Shown: positions 55,759 through 64,000, counted from the stretch's first letter. The stretch: 64,000 bases of DNA from Chamaea fasciata (GCA_029207755.1 JARCOQ010000004.1:43060305-43124304), one strand, 5' to 3'. The notes: generated by a model not told the origin, from the sequence alone. Numbers and translations: made by a program.

Positions 55759-55803
55759 AACATTTGCATCCTGGTCCTGTCCCGGGATTCGGATGCAAAT
55801 GTT
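55759..55803. repeat. Inverted repeat (hairpin 1)
   Basis: AACATTTGCATCC at 55759-55771 pairs perfectly with GGATGCAAATGTT at 55791-55803 across a 19-base spacer that itself contains TCCCGGGA. One mismatch further out, two more pairs extend the stem. Confidence 0.95.
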
Positions 55804-55810
55804 ACCCCTG

Positions 55811-55854
55811 TAGAGCTGGAAAAAACTCTATGTTTAGAGTTCATTCCAGCTCTA
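55811..55854. repeat. Inverted repeat (hairpin 2)
   Basis: TAGAGCTGGAA at 55811-55821 pairs perfectly with TTCCAGCTCTA at 55844-55854. Inside it, AACTCTA (55824-55830) pairs with TAGAGTT (55835-55841) around the loop TGTT, giving an almost continuous 18-bp stem with a two-base internal bulge on each side. It starts only 7 bases after hairpin 1. Confidence 0.95.
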
Positions 55855-56104
55855 TGTGGAACAAGAACTGAAACATGCTGTTGTTGCTGCTTCAAACCAA
55901 TGCATCAGGTCATAGTGGCTAGAAAGATCTGAGTGTGTTCAGGCCTGAGAAAGAAAGGAGGAGGGGAGATTTGACTGCTGGCTACAGTTGCCTGGTGGAA
56001 GGATGAGCAGAAAGTGGAGCCAGACCCTTCCCAAAGCTGGACAGGGGTCAGTGAAAAGACAAAAGATGCGAGATGGAACATGGGAAATTTCAACTAAGTG
56101 ATTT

Positions 56105-56277
56105 TCACCATGAAGGTGGTGAAATATTGGAACAGAAGCCTAGAGAGGGATTTCCATCCTTTAAGATAAATGTCTTCAGCCCTGACCAACCTCTTCTAAT
56201 CAAAACTTTTTTGAGCTAGATGCTGGACTACACATCTTCACAGGTGTCTTCCAGGAGAAATTATTCTGTGATTTTGA
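56105..56277 (+). repeat. Old CR1 LINE 3' tail fragment
   Basis: A diverged sense-orientation CR1 end: 'ggtggtgaaatattggaaca', 'agcctagagagggatttcca', then 'ttgagctagatgctggacta' and 'aaattattctgtgattttga', corresponding to the terminal repeat region. Confidence 0.75.
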
Positions 56278-57066
56278 GAGCAAAATAAGGAGGTATATTT
56301 AATAAAATATGGCTGAGGGTACACGAACCTCATTTTCCTAAGTTATTTCCTAAAACAGATCCTAAGGATTCTTGTGTGTGTCATCTGCTGTATTCCAAGT
56401 GTGCCTAAAATTCCAAGATAATTCACAGCATAAGATTAAAATGTCAAAGTGCGTCTAGCTCTAACTGGCTGCTTCTCTTTAATGCTGGAAACATTTTATG
56501 CTGGAAACATTTTAAGCTTGGTTCCTGTATACCATTTCTGGCAAGGGAAGTCCTGCCTCACAAACATGTTGACAGTCAGGGGACTTGTGTTTATGATAAA
56601 GGGTGATTCAAGCAGACATCTCCTTTTTGGCTTTCCACAAAACCTTTGACAGGGACCTTCACCATGCCTTTTAAAGAAGTATAAAAACACACATAGGAAA
56701 GATTACCCAGCTAAAATTAGGAAGTTAAAGGCAGGAATAAACGGGCTGTTCTACAGCAGAAAGATAGATATGAATCCATGCATCTACAGAGAATATATTA
56801 TAAATAAAAAAGTTTCAAACAAGAATGGCAAGGATGTTTAATAAGTTCCATTCAGGAAAAACAGAAAAAAAATAGGCTGGGAGTCCTCATTGGAACAGAG
56901 ATGATTTACAGTGGAATATGTTGGACATTATAAAATCATGATAGGTATAGAGGGATGACTAGGAAAGAAATTACTTTGCTATTACTTCTAGTACAAGAAT
57001 CCTTGGTCATCAAAAAAAGGTAAGAAAGACTGTATCTAGGACACAGAAAGGGTCTTTGTGTGATTT

Positions 57067-57071
57067 TCAAT
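57067..57071 (+). repeat. Proviral target-site duplication (left)
   Basis: TCAAT immediately before the 5' LTR, repeated exactly at 63563-63567 after the 3' LTR. It fixes both ends of the provirus. Confidence 0.95.
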
Positions 57072-57128
57072 TGTCATAGGTTTTGTAAAGAGCATATTAT
57101 TCTATTCCATCTGGGTGGGGCAGAATTG

Positions 57129-57185
57129 CTTATCTTTGCTCAAATGGGTCAGTGTCACTTATCAGATAATAGAGTGCTACTTATC
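57129..57185 (+). promoter_or_regulatory. GATA-site cluster in U3
   Basis: CTTATC (reverse complement of GATAAG) occurs at 57129-57134, 57158-57163 and 57180-57185, with AGATAA at 57164-57169. The same three sites recur in the solo LTR at 21342 and in the 3' LTR. GATA-family factors bind this core, so a GATA-driven enhancer is plausible. Confidence 0.5.
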
Positions 57186-57324
57186 TCTCTTCATTGTTTC
57201 ACTACTTCCATGGGAATGTCTTCTGCTAATGGACCATTAAGAGCTCATCAATGACATTACACATTACAGTGCACTATTGTAAACTGCTCCACACAGGGAA
57301 GAAGAGCCAAACCATCTTAACCTA

Positions 57325-57334
57325 GATAAAAAGG
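57325..57334 (+). promoter_or_regulatory. LTR TATA-like box
   Basis: GATAAAAAGG in the middle of the LTR. It is the best TATA candidate and would place the RNA start near 57355. Confidence 0.5.
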
Positions 57335-57615
57335 AGCCACAGTCCCACTAGGCATCCAGTTTTTCCACCAGATCCCTGGAGGAAAACCGGACCCATCTCA
57401 CCATTACTGGACTCTTTTTCTTCAACGAGACCATCTCTACTCCAACAGAACCACATCTGCCACTCCAAGAGGGCTTACGTTGGACTGCTTCCAACACCCT
57501 GACCAACAGAGTGTCAAGTTGTATTTCTGACTCTGTCAAGGTTTTCTAAGATTTCTTGTTTGTTTATTTGTCTGCTTATTCTTCTGTACTACAACATCTG
57601 TATTTTTATATCCCT

Positions 57616-57621
57616 AGTAAA
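57616..57621 (+). terminator. LTR poly(A) signal (AGTAAA)
   Basis: AGTAAA, a known variant of AATAAA. It is the only candidate hexamer in the expected part of the LTR and is conserved in all copies of the family in this window. Confidence 0.5.
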
Positions 57622-57773
57622 GAACTGCTATACCTATTCCCAAAATCTTTGCCTGACAGCCTTTTAATTGCAAATTTATGATAATTTGGAAAAGGAGGGG
57701 GAGGGGCTTACATTTTAAGAGAGACTCCAACCCTCCCTGGCAGATACCTGTCTGTCTAAACCAAGACTAATTT

Positions 57774-57791
57774 TGGCGCCCAACGTGAGGC
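57774..57791 (+). other. Primer binding site, tRNA-Lys
   Basis: TGGCGCCCAACGTGAGGC matches 17 of 18 bases of the complement of the 3' end of tRNA-Lys(1,2), as used by some betaretroviruses and visna virus. The mismatch is A at 57788 in place of G. Five bases separate it from the LTR end. Confidence 0.85.
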
Positions 57792-57951
57792 TAGAGGGCA
57801 TTGAGAGGAAAAAGGAATAGCAGTTCTTTGGTGACCTAAGTTCTTGTGTATAGAAGCCTTGTGGGACAACTTCATGTGGTCCAGTTTTCCCTAGTTTGGG
57901 TGGCACGTGGTTGTGGCTGTATTTCTGCCATTTGCAAGCCCTTATCTAAAT

Positions 57952-59651
57952 ATGGGCCCCATAACTAAAACTACTGTGACTGTCATCCAGTTTATTTTAT
58001 AGCTTAATAAGGTGAAGAACTCATGAATTTTTAATTTCCTCTGGAAAGCAGGCACATGGATTCAGGGCTATCGTACACTAACTGTGTGTTTTTGGAGTTA
58101 CTTTAACAATTGTCCCTACTGTGAAGAAATAACACCGGGAGAGTTTTTTTCCCAACCCTTTACCCACCTCTTTGGGTCTGCCCCACCAGTTTTTGAAGGG
58201 TTTAAATCCTCCCTGAATGCTAATGATATCATACAATGGCTGGTGCTGCTAATAGGCGTATTCTATTTAGCAGTCAGAGATAAGGGAAGATTGACCTGGA
58301 TAACCACCCTGATACCTACCCCACAGAACAGGGATGATACCCCAGAGCCTGACTCTGCCCCACAGCCTGCCTCAGAAAGGACACACCCGGATTGGGTTGA
58401 GGTTCTGGTAAAAGAGATGGGCCAGATGCTGAGGAAGTACATTTCCCCAGCTCATGAAAAACCCTCCCCCTGCCCGAGAAGGCTGAGACTGATGGTGCAG
58501 CAGTGGAACCCACAGATGTTACAACTGTCCAGGTTCCAGCTGAACCACAAGAGCAGCCACAGTCAGCAGCAGTCACCCCTGTGGAAACAAAGAAGTCTAA
58601 AGTGAAATCGTTAGATCCTAGTATTAAAGATAAGAAAGGAGCGCCCTCACAATCCACAAAAGAGCCACAGGTTGAGATCATCACTGAGTTCCTGACGTAT
58701 GAAAGTCTACGTAATCTGCAAAAAGCTATTGTACGACGAGGACGTGAGGCTTATACAGCCTGGATACTTCGAGTCTGGGACCTTATGAGTACAGGCGTAC
58801 AACTGGATAGTGCTGAAGCAAGGAATTTGGGACCCTTGATCCAGGACTCAGGTATAAATCAGGTATTTGTAAAAGAGCAAAGGCCCCTTTCCCTTTAGGA
58901 ACGACTTCTAATGAGTGTGAGAGAGAGATTTGTCCACAAAGACAGAATGCGAGAGCACAACAATAGAATGCGATGGAAGACCCTTGAGGAAAGAATCCAA
59001 CAGTGGAGAGAAGTGGCAGTATTGGAAGTACTTTTTGGGAGGACCGGGCAGCATGATAATGACCCCGACAAGGTTAGATGCACAGGGTGCATGTTGTGGA
59101 ATCTGGCAACTCATGGACCATCTCAATACGCCACATTCATCACAACAATTAATGCCGAGGATAACCGAGAGACAGTGGGTTCTGTTGCCAACAAGCTCAG
59201 AAATTATGAAAGTATGATCAGTGGCCCAATGCAGGCTCATGTCTCTGCGGTGGTGAAAGAACTCAAAGAGGAGATGAGGGAAATGAGAGAGGAGATGAGA
59301 AGGAACAGTTCCCATGTAGCACCAGTGCGAGTCACAGGCCCCAGAATCAGAGCCCAACATCCCCCAGCGAGAGAGAGAGGGTACACCCCTCGAGCTGACC
59401 TGTGGTTTTATCTGCGGGACCATGGGGAGGACATGGGAGTGTGGCATAGGAAACCCACTTCTGTCCTGACAGCACAGGTACATGAGCTCAAGAAGAGAAA
59501 CACTAACAGAGAGAGTTCCACTAGAATGAAGGTAGCCTCAGCCTCCCATGAGCAAGCTGCCAGGTATTACAGAGGTGGGAATGCTGTGTCGGATTCCCTC
59601 GAAAGAACCTCTACCATGTATGTCCAAGAAGGGAATAATAACCAGTGCTAG
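57952..59651 (+). pseudogene. gag: gag remnant of the provirus
   Basis: The gag precursor would form the viral core. The probable start is ATG GGC at 57952 (Met-Gly), 160 bases after the primer site. That frame meets TAG at 58000 and TGA at 58024, then stays open to about 58460. Its product includes a strongly hydrophobic segment of about 17 residues (IIQWLVLLIGVFYLAV) followed by a Pro/Glu-rich stretch. A frameshift near 58455-58490 moves the reading to the frame that continues to 59651, broken by TAG at 58896. The second half holds a capsid-like helical region and a charged, coiled-coil-like stretch near 59255-59310 (Lys/Glu/Met/Arg-rich). I see no CCHC box. The frame ends with TAG at 59649. 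Assignment to gag rests on position and general composition, not on a clear domain. Confidence 0.8.
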
Positions 59652-59959
59652 AGGGACTCTGCCTCTAGCCAGGAAGAGGCACGGGAAAATCGAGTTTTTT
59701 AGACTGTGTAGATTCGATGGCCTGGCACATCAGAGCCACAAAAATATGAAGCTTTAGTAGATACTGGGGCGCAGTGTACTCTAATGCCATCGGGACATGT
59801 GGGGGCAGAACCGATTTCCATTGCCGGGGTGACGGGGGGATCACAGGAATTGACTCTGGTTGAAGCCGAGGTGAGCCTGACTGGGAAGGAGTAGCAGAAA
59901 CTTCCGATTGTGACCGGCCCAGAGGCTCCGTGTATTCTGGGCATATACTTCCTCAAGAA
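59652..59959 (+). pseudogene. pro: Retroviral aspartic protease remnant
   Basis: The protease would cleave the polyprotein. It reads in the same frame as the 3' half of gag, after TAG 59649, so gag and pro are separated only by a stop. The catalytic Asp-Thr-Gly is at 59760-59768, followed by Ala-Gln, the usual flap glycines, and the second conserved Ile-Leu-Gly near 59934-59942. Stops interrupt it at 59700, 59709 (both before the catalytic motif) and 59892 (TAG in each case). The frame then runs straight into reverse transcriptase. Confidence 0.88.
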
Positions 59960-61250
59960 TGGCTATTATAAAGACCCTAAAAGACTCAGATGGGCTTTTG
60001 GAATAGCTGCCGTGGAGACAGAGAACATTAAGCAGTTGAACACCTTGCTGGGACTGTCAGAGAACCCATCTGCAGTAAGACTCCTGAAGGTAGAAGAACA
60101 ACAAGTACCTGTTGCCACCTTGACAGTGCACCGTCGGCAGTATCGGACAAATCGAAATGCTGTGATCCCCATCCACAAGATGATCCATGAGCTAGAGAGC
60201 CAAAGAGTGGTCAGCAAAACCCACTCACCCTTCAACAGCCCCATCTGGCCTGTGCGCAAGTCTGATGGAGAATGGAGACTGACTGTGGACTATCGTGCAT
60301 TGAATGAAGTGACTCCAATGCTGAGCGCTGCTGTGCTGGACAGTACGAGCTAGAGTCCAAAGCAGCAAAGTAATATGCCACTATTGACATTGCCAATGCA
60401 TTTTTCTCCATTTCTCTGGCTGCAGAATGCAGGCCTCAGTTTGCTTTCACCTGGAGGGGCGTGCAGTACACCTGGAACCGACTGCCCCAGAGGTGGAAAC
60501 ACAGCCCCACCATCTGCCATGGGCTGATCCAGGCTGCACTGGAGAAGGGTGAGGCTCCAGAACATCTACAGTACATCGATGACATCATTGTGTGAGGGAA
60601 GACTGCAGCTGAAGTGTTTGATAAAAGAAAAAAAATCATCTAGATTCTGCTGAAAGCCGGTTTTGCCATCAAGAAAAGCAAAGTCAAGGGACCTGCTCAA
60701 GAGATCCAGTTTCTGGGAGTATGGTGGCAGGATGGACGGTGGCAGATTCCCACTAAGGTCATCAACAAAATTACAACGTCTCCACCGACCAAGAAAAAAG
60801 AAACACAAGCTTTCCTAGGTGCCATAGGTTTTTGGAGGATGCACATTCCAGAATCCAGCCATATTGTGAGCCCTCTCTACCTGGTTACCCACAAGAAGAG
60901 CGATTTCCACTGAGACCCTGAACAACAACAAACTTTTGTTCAGATCAAGCAAGAGATTTCTCATGCAGTAGCCCTTGGCCCAGTCAGGACGGGACCAGAA
61001 GTGAAGAATGCGCTTTACTCTGCAGCCGGGAACAACAGTTTGTCCTGGAGCCTTTGGCAGAAGGTGCCTGACAAGACCCAAGGCCAACCACTAAGATTCT
61101 AGAGCAGAAGTTACAGAGAGTCCGAAGCCAACTACACTCCCACAAAAAAAGAAATCTTGGCTGCTGATGAAAAAGTTCAAGCTGCCTCAGAAGTAATTGG
61201 CACAGAAGCACAACTCCTCCTGGCACCCCGACTACCAGTGCTGAGGTGAA
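59960..61250 (+). pseudogene. pol: Reverse transcriptase domain remnant
   Basis: RT would copy the RNA genome to DNA. The N-terminal part is open in frame with pro to 60353, including the 'SPIWPVRK' and 'VDYRALN' type motifs of retroviral RT. A deletion near 60335-60355 shifts the frame. The next frame holds the fingers/palm segment, an L-P-Q motif at 60482-60490 followed by Arg (AGG, 60491) where Gly is normal, and the active-site Tyr-Ile-Asp-Asp at 60572-60583. In-frame stops lie at 60371 TAA, 60593 TGA, 60641 TAG, 60911 TGA, 61100 TAG and 61247 TGA. The YIDD itself is intact, but no active enzyme can be made. Confidence 0.93.
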
Positions 61251-61935
61251 TGTTTAAAGGAAAAGTTCCCTCTACCCACCATGCCACTGACGCCACATTG
61301 AGCAAATAGATTGCCCTTATCACACAGCGCGCCCGCATTGGAAACCCAAATCGCCCTGAGATTTTAGAAGTAATTACCAACTGGCCAGAAAGTGAAAGCT
61401 TTAGTCTCACAGTAAAAGAGCAAGAACAAGTGACAAGAGCTGAAGAAGCTCCTCCATACAACCGACAGCAAAAGAAACACGCTACGCTCTTTTCACTGAC
61501 AATTCCTGTCGCATCATAGAGATGAACCACAAGTAAAAAGCAACCATATAGAACCCCACACGACAAGTCGCACAAGTCACTGAAAGAGAAAGGAGATCAA
61601 GTCAACTTGCTGAACTCAAAGCTGTTCAATTGGCCTTAGACATCACTGAAAAAGAAAAGTGGCCAAAGCTCTACCTCTACACTGATTCGTGGATGGTAGC
61701 CAATGCTCTGTGAGGCTGGCTGGAAAGGTGAAAAAAGGCCAACTGGCAGCGTAAGAGAAAACCAGTCTGGGCTGCTGATGAATGAAAGAACATTGCCACT
61801 TGAGTAAAGAAGCTGCCTGTGAAAGTCCACCATGTAGATGCCCATGTCCCCAAAAGTCAGGCTAATGAAAAGCACCAAAACAATGAGCAAGTAGATCAGA
61901 CTGCAAAGATAGAGGTGTCAAAGATAGATTTAGAT
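61251..61935 (+). pseudogene. pol: RNase H domain remnant with connection
   Basis: RNase H would degrade genomic RNA during reverse transcription. TAG at 61307 precedes a third frameshift near 61470, where the reading moves to another frame. There the catalytic carboxylates are visible: Asp at 61498-61500 (in Thr-Asp-Asn), Glu at 61612-61614 and Asp at 61684-61686 (in Thr-Asp-Ser). Stops in this frame are 61534 TAA, 61549 TAG, 61711 TGA, 61729 TGA, 61783 TGA and 61801 TGA. This is the densest group of stops in the provirus. Confidence 0.88.
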
Positions 61936-62733
61936 TAGCAGCACAAAAGAGAGTTGTTCCTAGCTCGATAGGCCCATGATGCCTCAGGTCATCAGGGCAG
62001 AGATGCCACCTTTAAGTAGGCACAAGACCAAAAGGTAGATTTAACCATGGATAGTGTTTCTCAAGTCATCCATGACTGTGAGACGTGTGCTGCAATCAAG
62101 AAAGCCAAGCAGGTGAAACCCTTATAGTATGGTGAGCAGCAGTCCAAATACAAATATAAGGAAGCCTGGCAGATTGACTGTATCACCCTTCCCCAAACCC
62201 GCCAGGGCAAGCGCTATGTGCTAACCATGGTGGAAGCCACCACTGGATGGTTGGAGACCTACCCTGTGCCTCACGCTACTGCCCGGAACACCATCCTGAG
62301 CCTAGAAAAACAAGTCCTGTGGAGACATGACACCCCTGAGAGAATCGAGTCAGACAATGAGACCCATTTCAAAAACAGCCTTATCGACACCTGGGCTAGA
62401 GGGCATGGCATTGAATGAATATGTCACATTCCTTATCATGCACCAGCGGCTGCCAAAAAGGTTAAACGGTACAATAGACTACTAAAGACTGCCCTGAAAG
62501 CACTTGGTGGAAGAACCTTCAAAAATTGAAAAATGAACTTAACAAAGGCCACATGGATAGTCAACACTCGAAGATCTGTCAGTCGAGCTAGTCCTGCCCA
62601 GTCTGAACCCTTCCACACAGTGGATGGAGATAAAGTCCCTGTAGTACACATGAAAAGTATTTTAGAAAAGACTGTTTGGATTAACCCTACCTCAGGCAAA
62701 AGTGAACCCATTCGTGGGATTGTTTTTGCTTAA
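61936..62733 (+). pseudogene. pol: Integrase domain remnant
   Basis: Integrase would insert the DNA copy. The zinc-binding HHCC is present: His at 61975 and 61990, Cys at 62077 and 62086. The first two catalytic Asp residues are at 62176-62178 and 62353-62355. At the place of the catalytic Glu, just before Arg-Tyr-Asn, the codon is AAA (Lys) at 62464-62466, with 36 codons between it and the second Asp instead of the usual 35. Stops are 61936, 61969, 62017 and 62125 (all TAG), 62416 TGA and 62527 TGA. The probable natural end is TAA at 62731. No separate env frame follows. Confidence 0.93.
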
Positions 62734-62868
62734 AGACCTGGTTACACTTGGTGAGTAATGCAAAATAATGAAGAAACCAGTTGTGTACCACAAAGAAACC
62801 TAATCCTAAGTGGGAATTGAGTGTAAAGGTTCATTGTGTTAAGTATGATGCAGATGGTAATAAAATAA
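62734..62868 (+). other. Spacer between integrase and 3' LTR
   Basis: 135 bases with no env-like frame. The bases just before the LTR ('gatggtaataaaataa') are purine-biased but are not a clean polypurine tract. Confidence 0.7.
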
Positions 62869-63562
62869 TGTCATAGGTTTTGTAAAGAGCATATTATTCT
62901 GTTCCATCTGGGTGGAGCAGAATTGCTTATCTTTGCTCAAATAGGTCATTGTCACTTATCAGATAATAGAGTGCTACTTATCTCTCTTCATTGTTTCACT
63001 ACTTCCATGGGAATGTCTTCTGCTAATGGACCATTAAGAGCTCATCAATGACATTACACATTACAGTGCACTATTGTAAACTGCTCCACACAGGGAAGAA
63101 GAGCCAAACCATCTTAACCTAGATAAAAAGGAGCCACAGTCCCACTAGGTATCCAGTTTTTCCACCGGATCCCTGGAGAAAAACCGGACCCATCTCACCA
63201 TTACTGGACTCTTTTTCTTCAACGAGACCATCTCTACTCCAACAGAACCACATCTGCCACTCCAGGAGGGCTTACTTTGGACTGCTTCCAACACCCTGAC
63301 CAACAGGGTGTCAAGTTGTATTTCTGACTCTGTCAAGGTTTTCTAAGATTTCTTGTTTATTTGTCTGCTTATTCTTCTGTACTACAACATCTGTATTTTT
63401 ATATCCCTAGTAAAGAACTGCTATACCTATTCCCAAAATCTTTGCCTGACAGCCTTTTAATTGCAAATTTATGATAATTTTGAAAAGGGGGGGGGAGGGG
63501 CTTACATTTTAAGAGAGACTCCAACCCTCCCTGGCAGATACCTGTCTATCTAAACCAAGACA
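62869..63562 (+). repeat. Provirus 3' LTR
   Basis: 694 bp, TGTC...AAGACA. It is the partner of the LTR at 57072, about 2 percent different by hand count. Confidence 0.95.
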
Positions 63563-63567
63563 TCAAT
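63563..63567 (+). repeat. Proviral target-site duplication (right)
   Basis: TCAAT, matching 57067-57071. Confidence 0.95.
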
Positions 63568-64000
63568 GCATGTGGGAAAATCCTTGGCAAAGGAGGAACA
63601 TCGTGGATACAAAAAGCTCATACTGAATTCAAGAGGAGGTGGGAAAAGCCCTTTGGTGGTTCAAAAAAGAAAAATTATGTCTTAGTTATTGCATAGAGAA
63701 ACTACACTAGAAACCCCCCGACTGAAAATTGTCAGAAGATAGAGGAGCATTAGCATTTAAACATTCCCTACTCTTGCTCTTTTCCAGGCATTTAATCATG
63801 GCCACTTCTGATGGCTGGGCTAGCTGGAAAGTGGTTGAGTTTATGTTCTCCGACCTTCCTTTGGCCAGGCAAGAGATCCATCCGAGATGCCCATGCCATG
63901 CCTGAGTGCAGCTGAGTCACCCATGGCTTCCCTGTATCCTGATGAGTTCCCCACATAGTGCACTGGACTCCTGGGATGCACATGTGTCCTCCTGAACAAC
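63568..64000. other. Unclassified flanking DNA
   Basis: No gene or nameable repeat is seen. The last 220 bases are somewhat GC-richer. Confidence 0.5.

Larger units (their letters stand above)
52471..56100. other. Unique non-coding DNA
   Basis: No gene is recognised. It holds a (CA)n microsatellite and two tandem hairpins, listed separately. Confidence 0.5.
57072..57768 (+). repeat. Provirus 5' LTR
   Basis: 697 bp, starting TGTC. It ends AAGACT where the other copies end AAGACA, so the terminal CA has mutated to CT. By eye it differs from the 3' LTR at about 14 substitutions plus a 4-base TTTG-unit indel and a length change in the G-run near its 3' end. Nine of the substitutions are A/G, one is C/T and four are transversions. 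Confidence 0.95.
57072..63562 (+). mobile_element. Full-length, env-less endogenous retrovirus (defective)
   Basis: A 6,491-bp provirus has the order 5' LTR, tRNA-Lys primer site, gag, protease, reverse transcriptase, RNase H, integrase, 3' LTR, and is bounded by the 5-bp duplication TCAAT. There is no room for env: only 135 bases separate the end of integrase from the 3' LTR. No CCHC zinc knuckle is visible in gag. Absence of env and the 5-bp duplication recall class III (ERVL-like) elements, whereas the tRNA-Lys primer is more usual in ERVK-type groups, so class is left open. The coding part is inactivated by about 26 in-frame stops and three frameshifts, and cannot make full-length proteins. 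A solo LTR of the same family lies at 21342-22041. Confidence 0.96.

Noticed and set aside
58908..59483. 191-codon minus-strand frame opposite gag
   Set aside because: Shadow of the gag frame on the other strand.
62734..62868. Search for an env gene
   Set aside because: Only 135 bases remain before the 3' LTR and no frame is open.
1..64000. CRISPR arrays, bacterial operons, tRNA or rRNA genes
   Set aside because: The sequence is vertebrate nuclear DNA. No regularly spaced repeats, cloverleaf with internal A/B boxes, or rRNA segments were noticed; a tRNA or covariance scan was not possible here.

Overview
This is bird nuclear DNA, most likely from a songbird. It is AT-rich, has CR1 LINE 3' ends in both orientations, several solo LTRs of avian endogenous retrovirus (ERV) families, and no mammalian-type SINEs. 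Two LTR types (an ERVL-like LTR and the 'CCAAGACA'-ended LTRs) match my memory of passerine repeats; the species is not identified. I found no host protein-coding gene, tRNA, rRNA or recognisable small RNA. The window reads as a gene desert or a very large intron. Most short open frames lie in simple repeats, CR1 or LTRs, or have no recognisable content.

Layout. 1-21.3 kb: unique AT-rich DNA with a CR1 tail (3.1 kb), a larger inverted CR1 (8.1-8.9 kb), a possible degraded LTR (9.0 kb), the 3' half of an ERVL-type LTR (13.2 kb), a strong G-quadruplex motif (14.4 kb) and a 44-base poly-T tract (20.0 kb). 21.3-45 kb: LTR-rich. Three solo LTRs have exact 5-bp target duplications (21342-22041 plus, 34425-35150 minus, 44331-44870 minus). 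An ERVL-type solo LTR sits at 26994-27545. Two probable LTRs with TATA and poly(A) signals lie near 36.7 and 39.1 kb. 45-57 kb: mainly unique, with an old CR1, an isolated CpG-rich island at 52.27-52.47 kb, a (CA)n and a pair of tandem hairpins at 55.8 kb.

57072-63562: the main object is a complete but dead ERV provirus of 6.5 kb, flanked by the 5-bp duplication TCAAT. It has two LTRs about 2 percent different, a primer binding site matching tRNA-Lys, and gag, protease, reverse transcriptase, RNase H and integrase remnants. There is no env. The coding region carries about 26 in-frame stops and three frameshifts, far more than the LTR divergence predicts. Most stops look like TGG codons converted to TAG, TGA or TAA. 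Other G-to-A-type changes hit the PBS, the RT 'LPQG' motif and the integrase Glu position. This is the signature expected of strand-biased G-to-A DNA editing (AID/APOBEC-like), or of a copy mobilised in trans from an already dead lineage. It is the most interesting signal in the window.

Coordinates of LTR and provirus ends were counted by hand from the sequence. Family names, and the ancestral codons inferred for the stops, rest on memory of related elements and need alignment.
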